This document shows, in pieces, positions 27,263 through 35,641 of a stretch of DNA of 64,000 nt. The position numbers and the translations under genes are program-made. The notes under the pieces are model-generated. The model was not told where the DNA came from. It did no database searches and worked only from the letters and a program-made list of their open reading frames with translations. How positions within the stretch are numbered: the first letter of the stretch is position 1; the number at the start of each line of letters is the position of its first letter. Source of the stretch: Gemmatimonadota bacterium (GTDB taxonomy: Bacteria; JAAXHH01); contig JAPOZT010000029.1 in the NCBI GenBank assembly GCA_026705925.1, positions 81,169 to 145,168 on the forward strand, written 5' to 3'.

Positions 27263-28411
27263 GTGTCTCTTACCGAAGAAATCAAGGCGCATGCCGCGTC
27301 GCTCGGATTCGATCTTGCCGGCGTAACGACGGCCGACCCACCCCGCCACGGGGACTACTACGCCGAATGGATCGAGCAGGGGCTGGCCGGCGAGATGGCC
27401 TACCTGGAACGCCAGATCGAGAAACGCCAGGATCCACGGAAAATCCTGCAGAACGCCCGGTCCCTCGTTGTGGTCGCCATGAATTACCGGTGTCCGGACC
27501 CGGATCCAGTCTCAGAAAACACTCCTCGCGGCAAAATCGCCCGGTACGCCCGGGGCGACGATTACCATGACGTGATGAAAGAGAAGTTGCTGGCGCTACT
27601 TCGATTCGTGCAGGACCGGGCCGGCCGACCCGTGGAAGGGAAGGTGTACGTGGACACGGGGCCCGTGCTGGAACGGGAGTTCGCCGTTCGCGCCGGCCTG
27701 GGGTGGTTCGGGAAGCACACCAACCTCATCCACAAACGCGTGGGTTCGTGGCTGTTGATCGGGGAGATCCTCCTCGACATCGATCTGGACCCGGACGGGC
27801 CCGAGGCCGATCACTGCGGCACGTGTACCCTATGCCTCGAAGCCTGTCCCACGGACGCCATCATCGAACCCTACGTGGTCGATTCGCGCCGCTGCATTTC
27901 CTACCACACCATTGAACTGAAGGGCGCCATTCCCCTGGAATACCGCGCGGCGATGGGAGACCGCGTATTCGGGTGCGACGACTGCCAGGATGTCTGTCCC
28001 TGGAACCGCCGCGCGCCCGAAACCGGCCATCCGGCCTTCGCTGCCCGTCCCTGGAACGAAACGCCGGACCTCATCGAAATGCTGGGGTTGACGCCCGAGG
28101 CGTTCAGGACCCGGTTCAAGGGCAGTCCCGTCAAACGTACGAAGCGGCGCGGCCTGCTGCGGAACGCCGCCGTAGCCCTGGGCAACACTAAGGACCCCGG
28201 GGTGGTACCCGCCCTCACCGATTCGCTGGGCGACGACGAGCCGCTGGTACGGGGCCATGCGGCCTGGGCGCTGGGAAACGTCGGCGGCGCCAGGGCGCTG
28301 GCGGAACTGGAGAAAGCGCGGAAGACCGAGGAAGATCCGTGGGTGGTCGAGGAAATTGACCGGGCGCTCGCCGAATGCGCAAAGTCATCACGCGCCATGA
28401 ACGCGTCCTGA
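27263..28411 (+). CDS. queG: Epoxyqueuosine reductase QueG
   Basis: A cobalamin-dependent iron-sulfur enzyme that reduces epoxyqueuosine to queuosine in the anticodon loop of tRNA. The two 4Fe-4S clusters are bound by CGTCTLCLEACPTDAI and CDDCQDVCPWN. The N-terminal DUF1730 region and a C-terminal HEAT-like segment (LVRGHAAWALGNVGG) are present. The track starts at 27206, inside rny. The GTG at 27263 gives VSLTEEIKAHAASLGFDLAGV, which fits the family N-terminus, so I use it, with moderate certainty. 382 residues. No other queuosine gene is in view. Confidence 0.93.
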   Translation: MSLTEEIKAHAASLGFDLAGVTTADPPRHGDYYAEWIEQGLAGEMAYLERQIEKRQDPRKILQNARSLVVVAMNYRCPDPDPVSENTPRGKIARYARGDDYHDVMKEKLLALLRFVQDRAGRPVEGKVYVDTGPVLEREFAVRAGLGWFGKHTNLIHKRVGSWLLIGEILLDIDLDPDGPEADHCGTCTLCLEACPTDAIIEPYVVDSRRCISYHTIELKGAIPLEYRAAMGDRVFGCDDCQDVCPWNRRAPETGHPAFAARPWNETPDLIEMLGLTPEAFRTRFKGSPVKRTKRRGLLRNAAVALGNTKDPGVVPALTDSLGDDEPLVRGHAAWALGNVGGARALAELEKARKTEEDPWVVEEIDRALAECAKSSRAMNAS

Positions 28412-28430
28412 ACGCGCCGTGAACGCGTCC
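28398..28430. repeat. 11-bp tandem repeat across the queG stop codon
   Basis: Three units of TGAACGCGTCC type span the last codons of queG, its TGA and the start of the gap. The repeated ACGCGT is self-complementary and could pair between units. Confidence 0.8.
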
Positions 28431-28459
28431 TGACGAAACACTCTTTTTTCTAAAAGCCC

Positions 28460-28487
28460 TTGCCTACCCGAAGGTTGGCCATATATT
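28460..28487 (+). promoter_or_regulatory. Candidate promoter for the MltD-like gene
   Basis: TTGCCT and TATATT are separated by 16 bases. The start codon lies about 80 bases downstream. A T6 run just upstream at about 28444 could mark the end of the previous transcript. Confidence 0.45.
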
Positions 28488-28567
28488 TCAGGTGGCTTTG
28501 GAGGCAGTTGCCGGACGGTGGATCGATTTCCGGCGGCTTCATCGGTATCTGAATCGCAGGCACGGAT

Positions 28568-30304
28568 ATGATTAGACACCTCCCGCTCATAGGCCTCGTG
28601 ATCCTCGTCGGTTGCGCCGCCCCCCGGACCCTTGAACCGGGCTCGCACACCACGCCCCAGACCGGGACGGCGGATACCGCCGGGAATACCGTCGCGGTGG
28701 AAGAAATGCCCGATCCGGATCTTACCCTCGATCACGTCACCGCGGCCAATTCCCTGGCGCTGCGGGACCCGGACAGCCTACTCGCCGACGCCAGGCTGCG
28801 CTATGACGCGGCCCTCTCGGCGCTGGAGCGATCCGACACCACGGCCGCGCGCGCCGCGGTCGATGAAGTGCTTGAACTCCTCGTCCTGCTGAGTGATGAC
28901 CAGAAGCACGCGGCCACCCCCGAGCAGGCCGAACTCCTCAGGAAGCTCGGACCACTGGTGGACCGGATCCAGAACAGGCGCCACGCCGCCGCCGAAGTCC
29001 GGGGTTCGATCCCCAGGGTACTCAACCGACGCGTCCAGCAACAGATCAATCTGTTTCTCAAAGACCGAAGCCTGGACATACTCAAGACCGCGTACCAGCG
29101 GTCCGGGCGCTACACCCCGATGATCCGCGAAGAACTGGCCGCCCGGGGAATGCCGCCGGAGCTTCAATGGCTTCCCATCGTCGAAAGCGGCTTCAAGCCC
29201 AGGGCGTTCTCGTGGGCGGCCGCCGCGGGCATGTGGCAGTTCATCCACGACACGGGAAAACGGTACGGACTCCAGCGGTCCGGCTGGGTAGACGACCGCT
29301 TCGATCCCATCAAGGCCACCCCGGCGGCTCTCGCCTACCTGGGGGACCTGTACACCATGTTCGACGACTGGTTTCTCGCCATGGCGGCATACAACTGTGG
29401 TGAAAACCGGGTGCTCCGCGAAATCAACCGGACGGGGAACCGGGATTACTGGAAAATGCGGCTGCCCAGGGAGACCCGGAACTATGTACCCAAGTTCCTC
29501 GCGGTGCTGCACATCATCGAGAATGCGGAGAAATACGGCGTCGAATTGCCGGACACCCACGACCCCCATCTCTTCGAAGAGGTGCGTATCGACAAGTCGG
29601 TCGCGTTGCAGCATGTCGCCGATCTGCTCGCCATGCCGCAGGACGATCTCAAGGCATTGAATACCGACATCCGGTATGGCGTGACGCCGCCCACCGGGTT
29701 TTCATTGCGCGTGCCCCTGGGTGCGGGTTCGACCCTTCTCGGCAGTCTCGACGAGCTTCCCGAGTCGAATTTCAAGCCACCTCCCGAGGTTCGAAGGTAC
29801 CGCGTGCGGCGGGGTGATACCCTGGGCCACATCGCCCGCAGATTCCGGACCTCGGTCAGCAGACTCCGGAGCCTGAACCGGATCCGGGGCAGCCTGATCC
29901 GCGTAGGCCAGCTCCTCCGCGTACCCGGAAGGAACTACGGTGGACAGCAGTGGGCAGGGCAGACGGCTTCGTACGGTACACCGAAAGACGCCGCTACACA
30001 CACCGTGCGGCGCGGCGACTCGCTGACCCGCATCGCCCGGTATTACGGGACATCCGTCGTCGCGCTGAAACTGGCCAACGGGTTGCGTGGAGACATCATC
30101 CATCCCGGCCAGGTGCTTCGCCTTTCCGGAAACGGAAGCGGTAGCGGAACAAGCGGCGCGGTGACCTACAACATCCGGTCGGGAGATACGCTGGCGCGGA
30201 TTGCCCGGGCCTTCAAGGTTACCCTCGCGGCTCTCATGCAAGCCAACCCCGATGTGCAGGCCAGGCGGCTGCAAATCGGTCAACGGATCATCATTCCCGG
30301 CTGA
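28568..30304 (+). CDS. mltD: MltD-like lytic transglycosylase lipoprotein with three LysM domains
   Basis: The N-terminus LIGLVILVGC is a lipobox, so the mature protein should be lipid-anchored at Cys15. A helical region precedes the SLT domain, whose catalytic Glu is in LPIVESGFKP, followed by AAGMWQFI and MAAYNCGENRV typical of MltD. Three LysM repeats follow (RRGDTLGHIARRF, RRGDSLTRIARYY, RSGDTLARIARAF), which bind peptidoglycan. It cleaves glycan strands to anhydromuropeptides during wall growth. 578 residues, longer than E. coli MltD mainly in the N-terminal region and LysM linkers. Confidence 0.94.
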   Translation: MIRHLPLIGLVILVGCAAPRTLEPGSHTTPQTGTADTAGNTVAVEEMPDPDLTLDHVTAANSLALRDPDSLLADARLRYDAALSALERSDTTAARAAVDEVLELLVLLSDDQKHAATPEQAELLRKLGPLVDRIQNRRHAAAEVRGSIPRVLNRRVQQQINLFLKDRSLDILKTAYQRSGRYTPMIREELAARGMPPELQWLPIVESGFKPRAFSWAAAAGMWQFIHDTGKRYGLQRSGWVDDRFDPIKATPAALAYLGDLYTMFDDWFLAMAAYNCGENRVLREINRTGNRDYWKMRLPRETRNYVPKFLAVLHIIENAEKYGVELPDTHDPHLFEEVRIDKSVALQHVADLLAMPQDDLKALNTDIRYGVTPPTGFSLRVPLGAGSTLLGSLDELPESNFKPPPEVRRYRVRRGDTLGHIARRFRTSVSRLRSLNRIRGSLIRVGQLLRVPGRNYGGQQWAGQTASYGTPKDAATHTVRRGDSLTRIARYYGTSVVALKLANGLRGDIIHPGQVLRLSGNGSGSGTSGAVTYNIRSGDTLARIARAFKVTLAALMQANPDVQARRLQIGQRIIIPG

Positions 30305-30373
30305 CGGCGCGTTTCGGCGGCCGTACGAATCAGGGACCCGGATCACGCGGAATCGAAAGAGGAGCAAGCGTAC

Positions 30374-30679
30374 ATGGGATACGTCAAGGCGGCGGAGCTG
30401 GATGAGTTGAGTCCGGGCCAGATGAAGATGGTCTCGATCAGCGGGAAGGAGATCGTCCTCTGCAACGTGGACGGGAAGTACTATGCCGCCGACAATTTCT
30501 GCCCCCACATGGGCGCGCCCCTGAGCGAAGGGGAGCTGGACGGCACCGACCTCTGGTGTCCGTTCCACGGCGCGTCTTTCGATGTGACCACCGGCGACGT
30601 CCTGTCGCCTCCGGCCTACGAAAACCTCACCTGCTTCCCGGTACGGGTGACCGGCGACGCCGTGGAAATTGAAGTCTGA
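30374..30679 (+). CDS. Small Rieske [2Fe-2S] ferredoxin
   Basis: A stand-alone Rieske domain of 101 residues. The cluster ligands are Cys and His of NFCPHMGAPL and of LWCPFHGASFD. Proteins of this size transfer electrons to oxygenases or other redox partners, or resemble NirD. No oxygenase partner is adjacent. It starts at ATG 30374 after a GAGGAG-like site and ends 3 bases from the convergent thiL. Confidence 0.93.
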   Translation: MGYVKAAELDELSPGQMKMVSISGKEIVLCNVDGKYYAADNFCPHMGAPLSEGELDGTDLWCPFHGASFDVTTGDVLSPPAYENLTCFPVRVTGDAVEIEV

Positions 30680-30682
30680 CCG

Positions 30683-31711
30683 TCAACCGCTGAAATGTTC
30701 GTACCCCTCCGGGCGCAGGGGGCGGTTTCCGGTGTGATCCGTAAAGGTGTATCCCCGGTCGGCGGACAGGCATTCTCCAATGGGGGTCAGCGCCGTTCCG
30801 GTACGCTCCGCAAGCTCGGCCGCCAGGCGCTCCACCCCCTCCGGCGCGACAGCGCACAGCAACTCGAATTCCTCGCCGCTTTCCAGGGCGGTCCCGATTG
30901 GATCGAGCCGAAGTTCCTCCATAGCCCGCCTGGTTTCCTCCGCAATGGGCAGGGCGTTCCCATTCAGATTCAACCCTACCCCGCTGTCCCGACCCACGTG
31001 CAGGGCGTCTGAACTGAGCCCGTCGCTCACGTCGATCATGGCGCGGACCCACCCGCTGTTTGCCAGCAAAACGCCTTCGCGAACCCGTGGAACGGGGGTG
31101 CGGTGGCGGCACAATACGCCTTCGAACCGGTCCGCCGGCCGTTCCCGTGCCAAACGTAGCAGGCGGAGGCCGGTCTCGCTCGCGCCCAGGTGTCCGGTCA
31201 CGCACAGGATGTCACCTGCCCCGGCGCCGCTGCGCCGCGTGATGCGTTCCTCCGCGGCTTCTCCGCTCACCGTGATGGAGACGACGGTCGGCCCGTCCGT
31301 CGAACTCATATCCCCTCCGACGATGGACACGGGATGGCCGTCGTGCCCGGCCAGGTCGTGAAAGCCCGCGTACAGCGCTTCAACGTCTTCCATGGAGCGA
31401 TGGACCGGAAGGCAGAGGGTGGTCAGCGCGTGTCTCGGCACGCCGCCCATGGCCGCGATATCACTGAAATTGGCGGCCATGCACTTCCATCCGATCTGCC
31501 GCCAGGACGAGAAGTCCAGGTCGAAGTCCACGCCTTCCACGAAGGTGTCGGTCGTCAGCAGGGTCGTCATGCCGGGTGCGGGTGATACAGCCGCGGCGTC
31601 ATCGCCGATACCCAGCAGGACGCTCGGATCCGGCTCGGGCAGCGCATGCCCGATACGCCGGATCACCTCGAATTCGCCGGGAAGCCCCGCGCCTTTCTTG
31701 CGATCCTTCAC
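30683..31711 (-). CDS. thiL: Thiamine-monophosphate kinase
   Basis: It phosphorylates thiamine monophosphate to the pyrophosphate cofactor. The N-terminal GEFEVIRRI, the metal-binding GIGDDAAAV and TTDTFVEGVDFDL, and AMIDVSDGLSSD in the second half are classic ThiL motifs. The track begins at 31969, inside the next gene. I choose the GTG at 31711 (VKDRKKGAGLPGEFE), preceded by AAGGGAAAG; ATG 31759 would add 16 very basic residues. 342 residues. It lies downstream of the STAND gene on the same strand, with 73 bases between. Confidence 0.93.
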   Translation of the reverse strand: MKDRKKGAGLPGEFEVIRRIGHALPEPDPSVLLGIGDDAAAVSPAPGMTTLLTTDTFVEGVDFDLDFSSWRQIGWKCMAANFSDIAAMGGVPRHALTTLCLPVHRSMEDVEALYAGFHDLAGHDGHPVSIVGGDMSSTDGPTVVSITVSGEAAEERITRRSGAGAGDILCVTGHLGASETGLRLLRLARERPADRFEGVLCRHRTPVPRVREGVLLANSGWVRAMIDVSDGLSSDALHVGRDSGVGLNLNGNALPIAEETRRAMEELRLDPIGTALESGEEFELLCAVAPEGVERLAAELAERTGTALTPIGECLSADRGYTFTDHTGNRPLRPEGYEHFSG

Positions 31712-31784
31712 GTTTCGTCTTTCCCTTCTCGCGCGGCCGCCCGCGCCACGCCCGCGCATACGCGCCGCGCCTTCGCGCGCACGC

Positions 31785-34547
31785 CTACCCGCCCTTGCCG
31801 AACCGCCCTTCGACACGCTCCCTCGTGCGCGTGAAGATCTCGATGCCGGCCGTAACGCCCCCACCGAAGAGCAGTCCCTCCAGGGCGCCCAGGGCGACCT
31901 GGGTGGTGCGGCCGAATTCGCCTTCCCCGAAGATCGTCGCGATGGTTTCGAGCCGGATCTGGGACGCATCGAAGGACTGCCGCAGGGTTTCCAGGCTGGC
32001 CGTGAACATGTTGCCGCCCATCACGGTCAATACGATGCTGGCAATCATGCCGCCCAGTGCGCCGAAGACGATGTAGAGCAGGCTTCGCCACTGGCCGGGC
32101 CGCCTGGCCAGATAGTACGTGACGACCGGTCCGAGGGCCACGCCCGCGCCGATGAAGGCGCCTTCGAGACCGCCGGTCAGGTCCGCGGGTTGCCGGCCGA
32201 ACAGGGTCTGAATGGTATCGGAACTGTACAGGCTGAACGCGGCGCCCACCATGCCGCCGCCCAGCGCGCCGCCCAGTACGCCGAGCCACCGGCCGTATTT
32301 CCCGGATACGCGCCGCAGCGCGACCATGCCGAAGGACACGCCCGCACCGCCGAATGCTCCGCCGAACAGACCCAGGCCGGCCAGGACGAAAATGGGCGTG
32401 AGCGCCTCCGACGACAGGCCGGAACTGACGGCGGCCAGGGCGGTTCCGAGAAGAAGCCCGCCGAACAGGCCGGACACGGCGCCGCCGAACGATCCTCCGA
32501 TGCCCTGCTGCATGATGTCGATCCCGCCCTGTTGCAGGCGCATCAGTATGAACCCGACCATCACCATGACCCGGTACAGCCGGGAAAGCTTGACCGAGCG
32601 GTTCTGTTCCCGCAGGAAGGCCAGGCTGACCGCCCGCTGGAGACGGCTTACGGACTCGTTACCCGTGGGCCGGGTCAGGACCGATTCCACCGCCGAGCCG
32701 AACCAGTCCGCCAGCTCGATACTTGCCGCCCGGCGCACACTCAACATGGGATCCCGCAACGCAAGGTGCCGGAGCCGGTTGTTCAGTGCCGCGCAGCGCA
32801 CGGGCCGGGATGACTCCACCGCCCGCTTGCGTACTTCCCGGCGATCGTTGTACATGGCCTCCAGTATCACGTTCACCGCATCCGGCACCTTTTCAACCAG
32901 CCAGGGCGGCACGGGCCGGTCCCGGTTGAGCATGCTGATGCAAAGCAGGTATGCTTCCTGGCCGGAGACGCCGATTTCTTCCAGGTAGGGCGCAAGCAGG
33001 TCCAGGCTTTCATGGTCCATGATGAGCTGGTAGGTCCTGTAATTCTCCACCGACCGTTCGAGCAGGCTCCGTGCCTGCTTCGCTTCGTAAACGCTGCCGG
33101 TCAGCCAGCGGGACACCTCCGGAATCATGCATTCGTGGGCGAGTTCCAGCCACCCTTCCCCTTCCTGGTTTCGTCGCCGGACGATACGGGCGTCGACCAG
33201 TTCCCCGAGCAGCGTTCCCAGGGTGTCGGCGTCGTACCGGTCGCCGGCCTGGATACGCGCTGCCAGATCGGCCTCCCGCACGACGATGAGCCGCTCCTCC
33301 GCGGAGATGAGCGCCAGCAACACCTGCTGCACCACGGACAGGTCGGCTGCCGAAAACCGGCGGAGGACCCTTGCGAGATAGTCGGCCAGGATTCGCGAAG
33401 CGCCGCCCAGCTGGTCGTAGGCCGATTCCGTGATCATGTTTTTCGTATCGCGTTGATCGTACAGCGTATCGCACACGATCTGCAGGTGCGGCGGATCGAC
33501 GGTGTCCTCGTCGGAGAGGTCCTCCAGCAGGCGGTCGACGAGCGCGTCTTCGTACCGGCAGCCGACCCGCCAGGCGGGACCCGTGATGGCCTGTGCGGCC
33601 TGTTCGGAGGTCAATCGGCTGAGACGGTATTCATGGTGGAAGATCTCCGGGACCGCCGGCTTGAGCCGGCTCATCTCCGCGAGCATGTCCTCCCGCATCA
33701 CGAAGACGAACTGCAGGGGCAGCGCATCGTCCTCCATGATCACGGCGAGTTCATCGACGAACGCCTCCCGGCCCGGTTCATCAAGCAGGAGAAAGAACTC
33801 TTCGAACTGGTCCAGCATGACGACAATCCTGGACGCGGGGCCGGACCAGTTCCGGTGCAGCAGTTCCTGCAGAGAAACACCGTCCGGGTCGAACCCGCCC
33901 ACTCCGCTCTCCGTTACAAGCCGCCGGACCATCCGCTGCATGTGCTGCAGGGGATCGGTGAAACTCCGGATGATACACGTCAGGTGGCCCTGGTCCTGCA
34001 ACCGCGGGATGACGCCGGCCCGGAGGATCGAACTCTTGCCGACGCCGGAACGGCCGTAGAGGAGAAACGAGCGCCGGGCAAGGATGCGGGAACAGATGTT
34101 CTCGATCTCTTCCTCGCGGCCGAAGAACAGGCCCTGGTCGTTCTCGGTGTAGTAATCGAGGAACTTGTACGGACGGGTCGGCTTGTCTTTGGCGGCCTGC
34201 GGGGACGGTTCGTCCTCGATCTCCACCGCGTCGCCGATGAAGACGTATCCATGCTTCGGCACCGTTTTGACGTAACGGGGATTCGACGCGTCATCCTCCA
34301 GCTGCTTCCGGATCGACTTGATACACTGGGTCAGCGCCGTATCGCTGACGATCACGTCCTCCCAGACTTCGTCGAAGATGCGGTTTTTCTCCACGAGCTG
34401 TCCCGCATTGGATACCAGCAGCACCAGTACGTCGAAATACCGGGAACTCAGCGGAAGCACGGCGTGTTTCCGGCGGATCTGGCGGTTCTGGATGTCCAGC
34501 ACGAAGTCGTCGAAGCGGAAGCCTTTGGCGGCAGTCTGTTGTGTCAT
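31785..34547 (-). CDS. Winged-helix / nSTAND1 NTPase / glycine-zipper membrane protein
   Basis: Four parts are visible. Residues about 10-105 form an OmpR/PhoB-type winged helix (FRFDDFVLDIQNRQI, VSDTALTQCIKSIRKQLED, TVPKHGYVFIG), as in CadC. Residues about 140-480 form a STAND NTPase resembling nSTAND1, with FFGREEEI, Walker A GRSGVGKSS (165-173) and Walker B IVVMLDQFEEFF (241-252), closing with LAHECMIPEVSRWL. Residues about 550-650 are HEAT-like helices. Residues about 655-905 are strongly hydrophobic and full of GG/GXXXG zippers (GGSFGGAVSGLFGGLLLG and others), suggesting several membrane helices. A membrane-tethered, nucleotide-switched transcription regulator is the simplest reading; a role in stress or phage sensing is speculation. 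It is divergent from ribB. Confidence 0.85.
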   Translation of the reverse strand: MTQQTAAKGFRFDDFVLDIQNRQIRRKHAVLPLSSRYFDVLVLLVSNAGQLVEKNRIFDEVWEDVIVSDTALTQCIKSIRKQLEDDASNPRYVKTVPKHGYVFIGDAVEIEDEPSPQAAKDKPTRPYKFLDYYTENDQGLFFGREEEIENICSRILARRSFLLYGRSGVGKSSILRAGVIPRLQDQGHLTCIIRSFTDPLQHMQRMVRRLVTESGVGGFDPDGVSLQELLHRNWSGPASRIVVMLDQFEEFFLLLDEPGREAFVDELAVIMEDDALPLQFVFVMREDMLAEMSRLKPAVPEIFHHEYRLSRLTSEQAAQAITGPAWRVGCRYEDALVDRLLEDLSDEDTVDPPHLQIVCDTLYDQRDTKNMITESAYDQLGGASRILADYLARVLRRFSAADLSVVQQVLLALISAEERLIVVREADLAARIQAGDRYDADTLGTLLGELVDARIVRRRNQEGEGWLELAHECMIPEVSRWLTGSVYEAKQARSLLERSVENYRTYQLIMDHESLDLLAPYLEEIGVSGQEAYLLCISMLNRDRPVPPWLVEKVPDAVNVILEAMYNDRREVRKRAVESSRPVRCAALNNRLRHLALRDPMLSVRRAASIELADWFGSAVESVLTRPTGNESVSRLQRAVSLAFLREQNRSVKLSRLYRVMVMVGFILMRLQQGGIDIMQQGIGGSFGGAVSGLFGGLLLGTALAAVSSGLSSEALTPIFVLAGLGLFGGAFGGAGVSFGMVALRRVSGKYGRWLGVLGGALGGGMVGAAFSLYSSDTIQTLFGRQPADLTGGLEGAFIGAGVALGPVVTYYLARRPGQWRSLLYIVFGALGGMIASIVLTVMGGNMFTASLETLRQSFDASQIRLETIATIFGEGEFGRTTQVALGALEGLLFGGGVTAGIEIFTRTRERVEGRFGKGG

Positions 34548-34793
34548 TCGGGGCTCAATGGGCGGTTTCCGAAGAAAAAAAAGGGTGATTCATACGTTCC
34601 TCACAGAATACTCACGGGGACCTCATGCAATTCATATTTGATATGAATATAATCCCCCTATGAGCATAAGTCTAATTTTCCACCGAGACACGGCGGCCAG
34701 AGCGTTCTTACTGAAAATCCATTCACTTGCGAATCCGATTGTGAGCGCGCGCCGCTCGTGTTTAATTACACCTTAGAAAAGGGGGTAAGCGAG
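34548..34793. other. A+T-rich divergent control region STAND / ribB
   Basis: This 246-base gap is clearly richer in A+T than the genes around it. It contains an eight-base T run with a weak hairpin in the leader of the STAND gene (minus strand), a 19-bp palindrome and a TATAAT box. I looked for an FMN riboswitch before ribB and found none of its conserved blocks. Confidence 0.5.
34630..34653 (+). promoter_or_regulatory. Palindromic operator overlapping a TATAAT promoter
   Basis: ATTCATAT-TTG-ATATGAAT (34630-34648) is a perfect 8-bp inverted repeat. Its last base overlaps TATAAT (34648-34653), which faces ribB. No strong -35 is seen. A protein bound here would occlude the promoter, and the adjacent winged-helix STAND protein is a natural candidate. 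Confidence 0.5.
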
Positions 34794-35441
34794 ATGTTAT
34801 CCCATTTCTGCACCATTCCCGAAGCCGTGGAAGAAGTAAGAGCAGGACGGGTGCTGATCGTCATCGATGACGAGAACCGCGAGAACGAAGGCGACTTCAT
34901 GGTAGCCGCCGAAAAGGTCACGCCCGAAATCATCAACTTCATGTCGAGGCACGGACGGGGGTTGATCTGTCTGCCCACCACGAAACAGCGTCTTGCAGAG
35001 CTGGACATCCCCATCATGGTCGATGGGAAAACGTCGACTGGGGACACGCCCTTCACGGTATCCGTGGATGCGGTAAACGGCGTGACGTCCGGCATTTCCG
35101 CCCATGACCGGGCGGTAAGCGCTCAGTTGTTCGTGCACCCGGATACGGCGCCGGAGGACTTCGAGCGGCCGGGACACCTCTTCCCGTTGCAGGCACGCGA
35201 CGGCGGCGTGCTGGAAAGGGACGGGCACACCGAGGCCACGGTCGACCTGATGCGGCTGGCCGGTCTCTACCCCGCGGGCGTCCTGTGCGAAGTGCTGGAC
35301 GAGGACGGCTCCATGGCCCGTCTCCCCCGGTTGGTCGAAATCGCCGACGAGCATCATCTGAAAATAGCAACCATCAAGGACCTCATCGAGTACCGCCTCG
35401 AAGAGGAACTCGTTCTGGAATTCGCCTGCAGCGGCGGGTAA
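34794..35441 (+). CDS. ribB: 3,4-dihydroxy-2-butanone-4-phosphate synthase
   Basis: It converts ribulose-5-phosphate to the four-carbon precursor of riboflavin. The acidic metal-binding loop IDDENRENEGDF, the SRHGRGLICLP block and the HTEATVDL region with catalytic His are intact. It is a single-domain protein of 215 residues, so the GTP cyclohydrolase II half (RibA) is not fused here. The ATG at 34794 follows GGGGGT at suitable spacing and matches the family N-terminus; the track's GTG at 34758 is less likely. No other riboflavin gene is in the window. Confidence 0.95.
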   Translation: MLSHFCTIPEAVEEVRAGRVLIVIDDENRENEGDFMVAAEKVTPEIINFMSRHGRGLICLPTTKQRLAELDIPIMVDGKTSTGDTPFTVSVDAVNGVTSGISAHDRAVSAQLFVHPDTAPEDFERPGHLFPLQARDGGVLERDGHTEATVDLMRLAGLYPAGVLCEVLDEDGSMARLPRLVEIADEHHLKIATIKDLIEYRLEEELVLEFACSGG

Positions 35442-35530
35442 GGCGGCGGAACCCGGCTGAACCACGGCCGGAGCGAGGAGTATACGTACCGGTATCCTGC
35501 CGCCGGCCGCCTGCGAGCAAGCCTGCCGCC

Positions 35531-35570
35531 TGGTCAGACGATCCCAGCGTTCAGTCTGGGAGGTCGACCA
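35531..35570 (+). other. Nested hairpin between ribB and hpnC
   Basis: TCCCAG/CTGGGA closes an 8-base loop and is enclosed by TGGTC/GACCA. No U-run follows, so it is not a normal terminator. It is followed by a 15-bp direct repeat (CCAGGCGGTTCAGGC) at 35568-35582 and 35595-35609. Confidence 0.5.
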
Positions 35571-35641
35571 GGCGGTTCAGGCAGGCCGAGTGAACCAGGC
35601 GGTTCAGGCGGACCGGGAGAGGGTCTTTCCGCGTCTTATTC

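Noticed and set aside
34654-34793. FMN riboswitch before ribB
   Set aside because: The conserved RFN blocks were looked for and not found.
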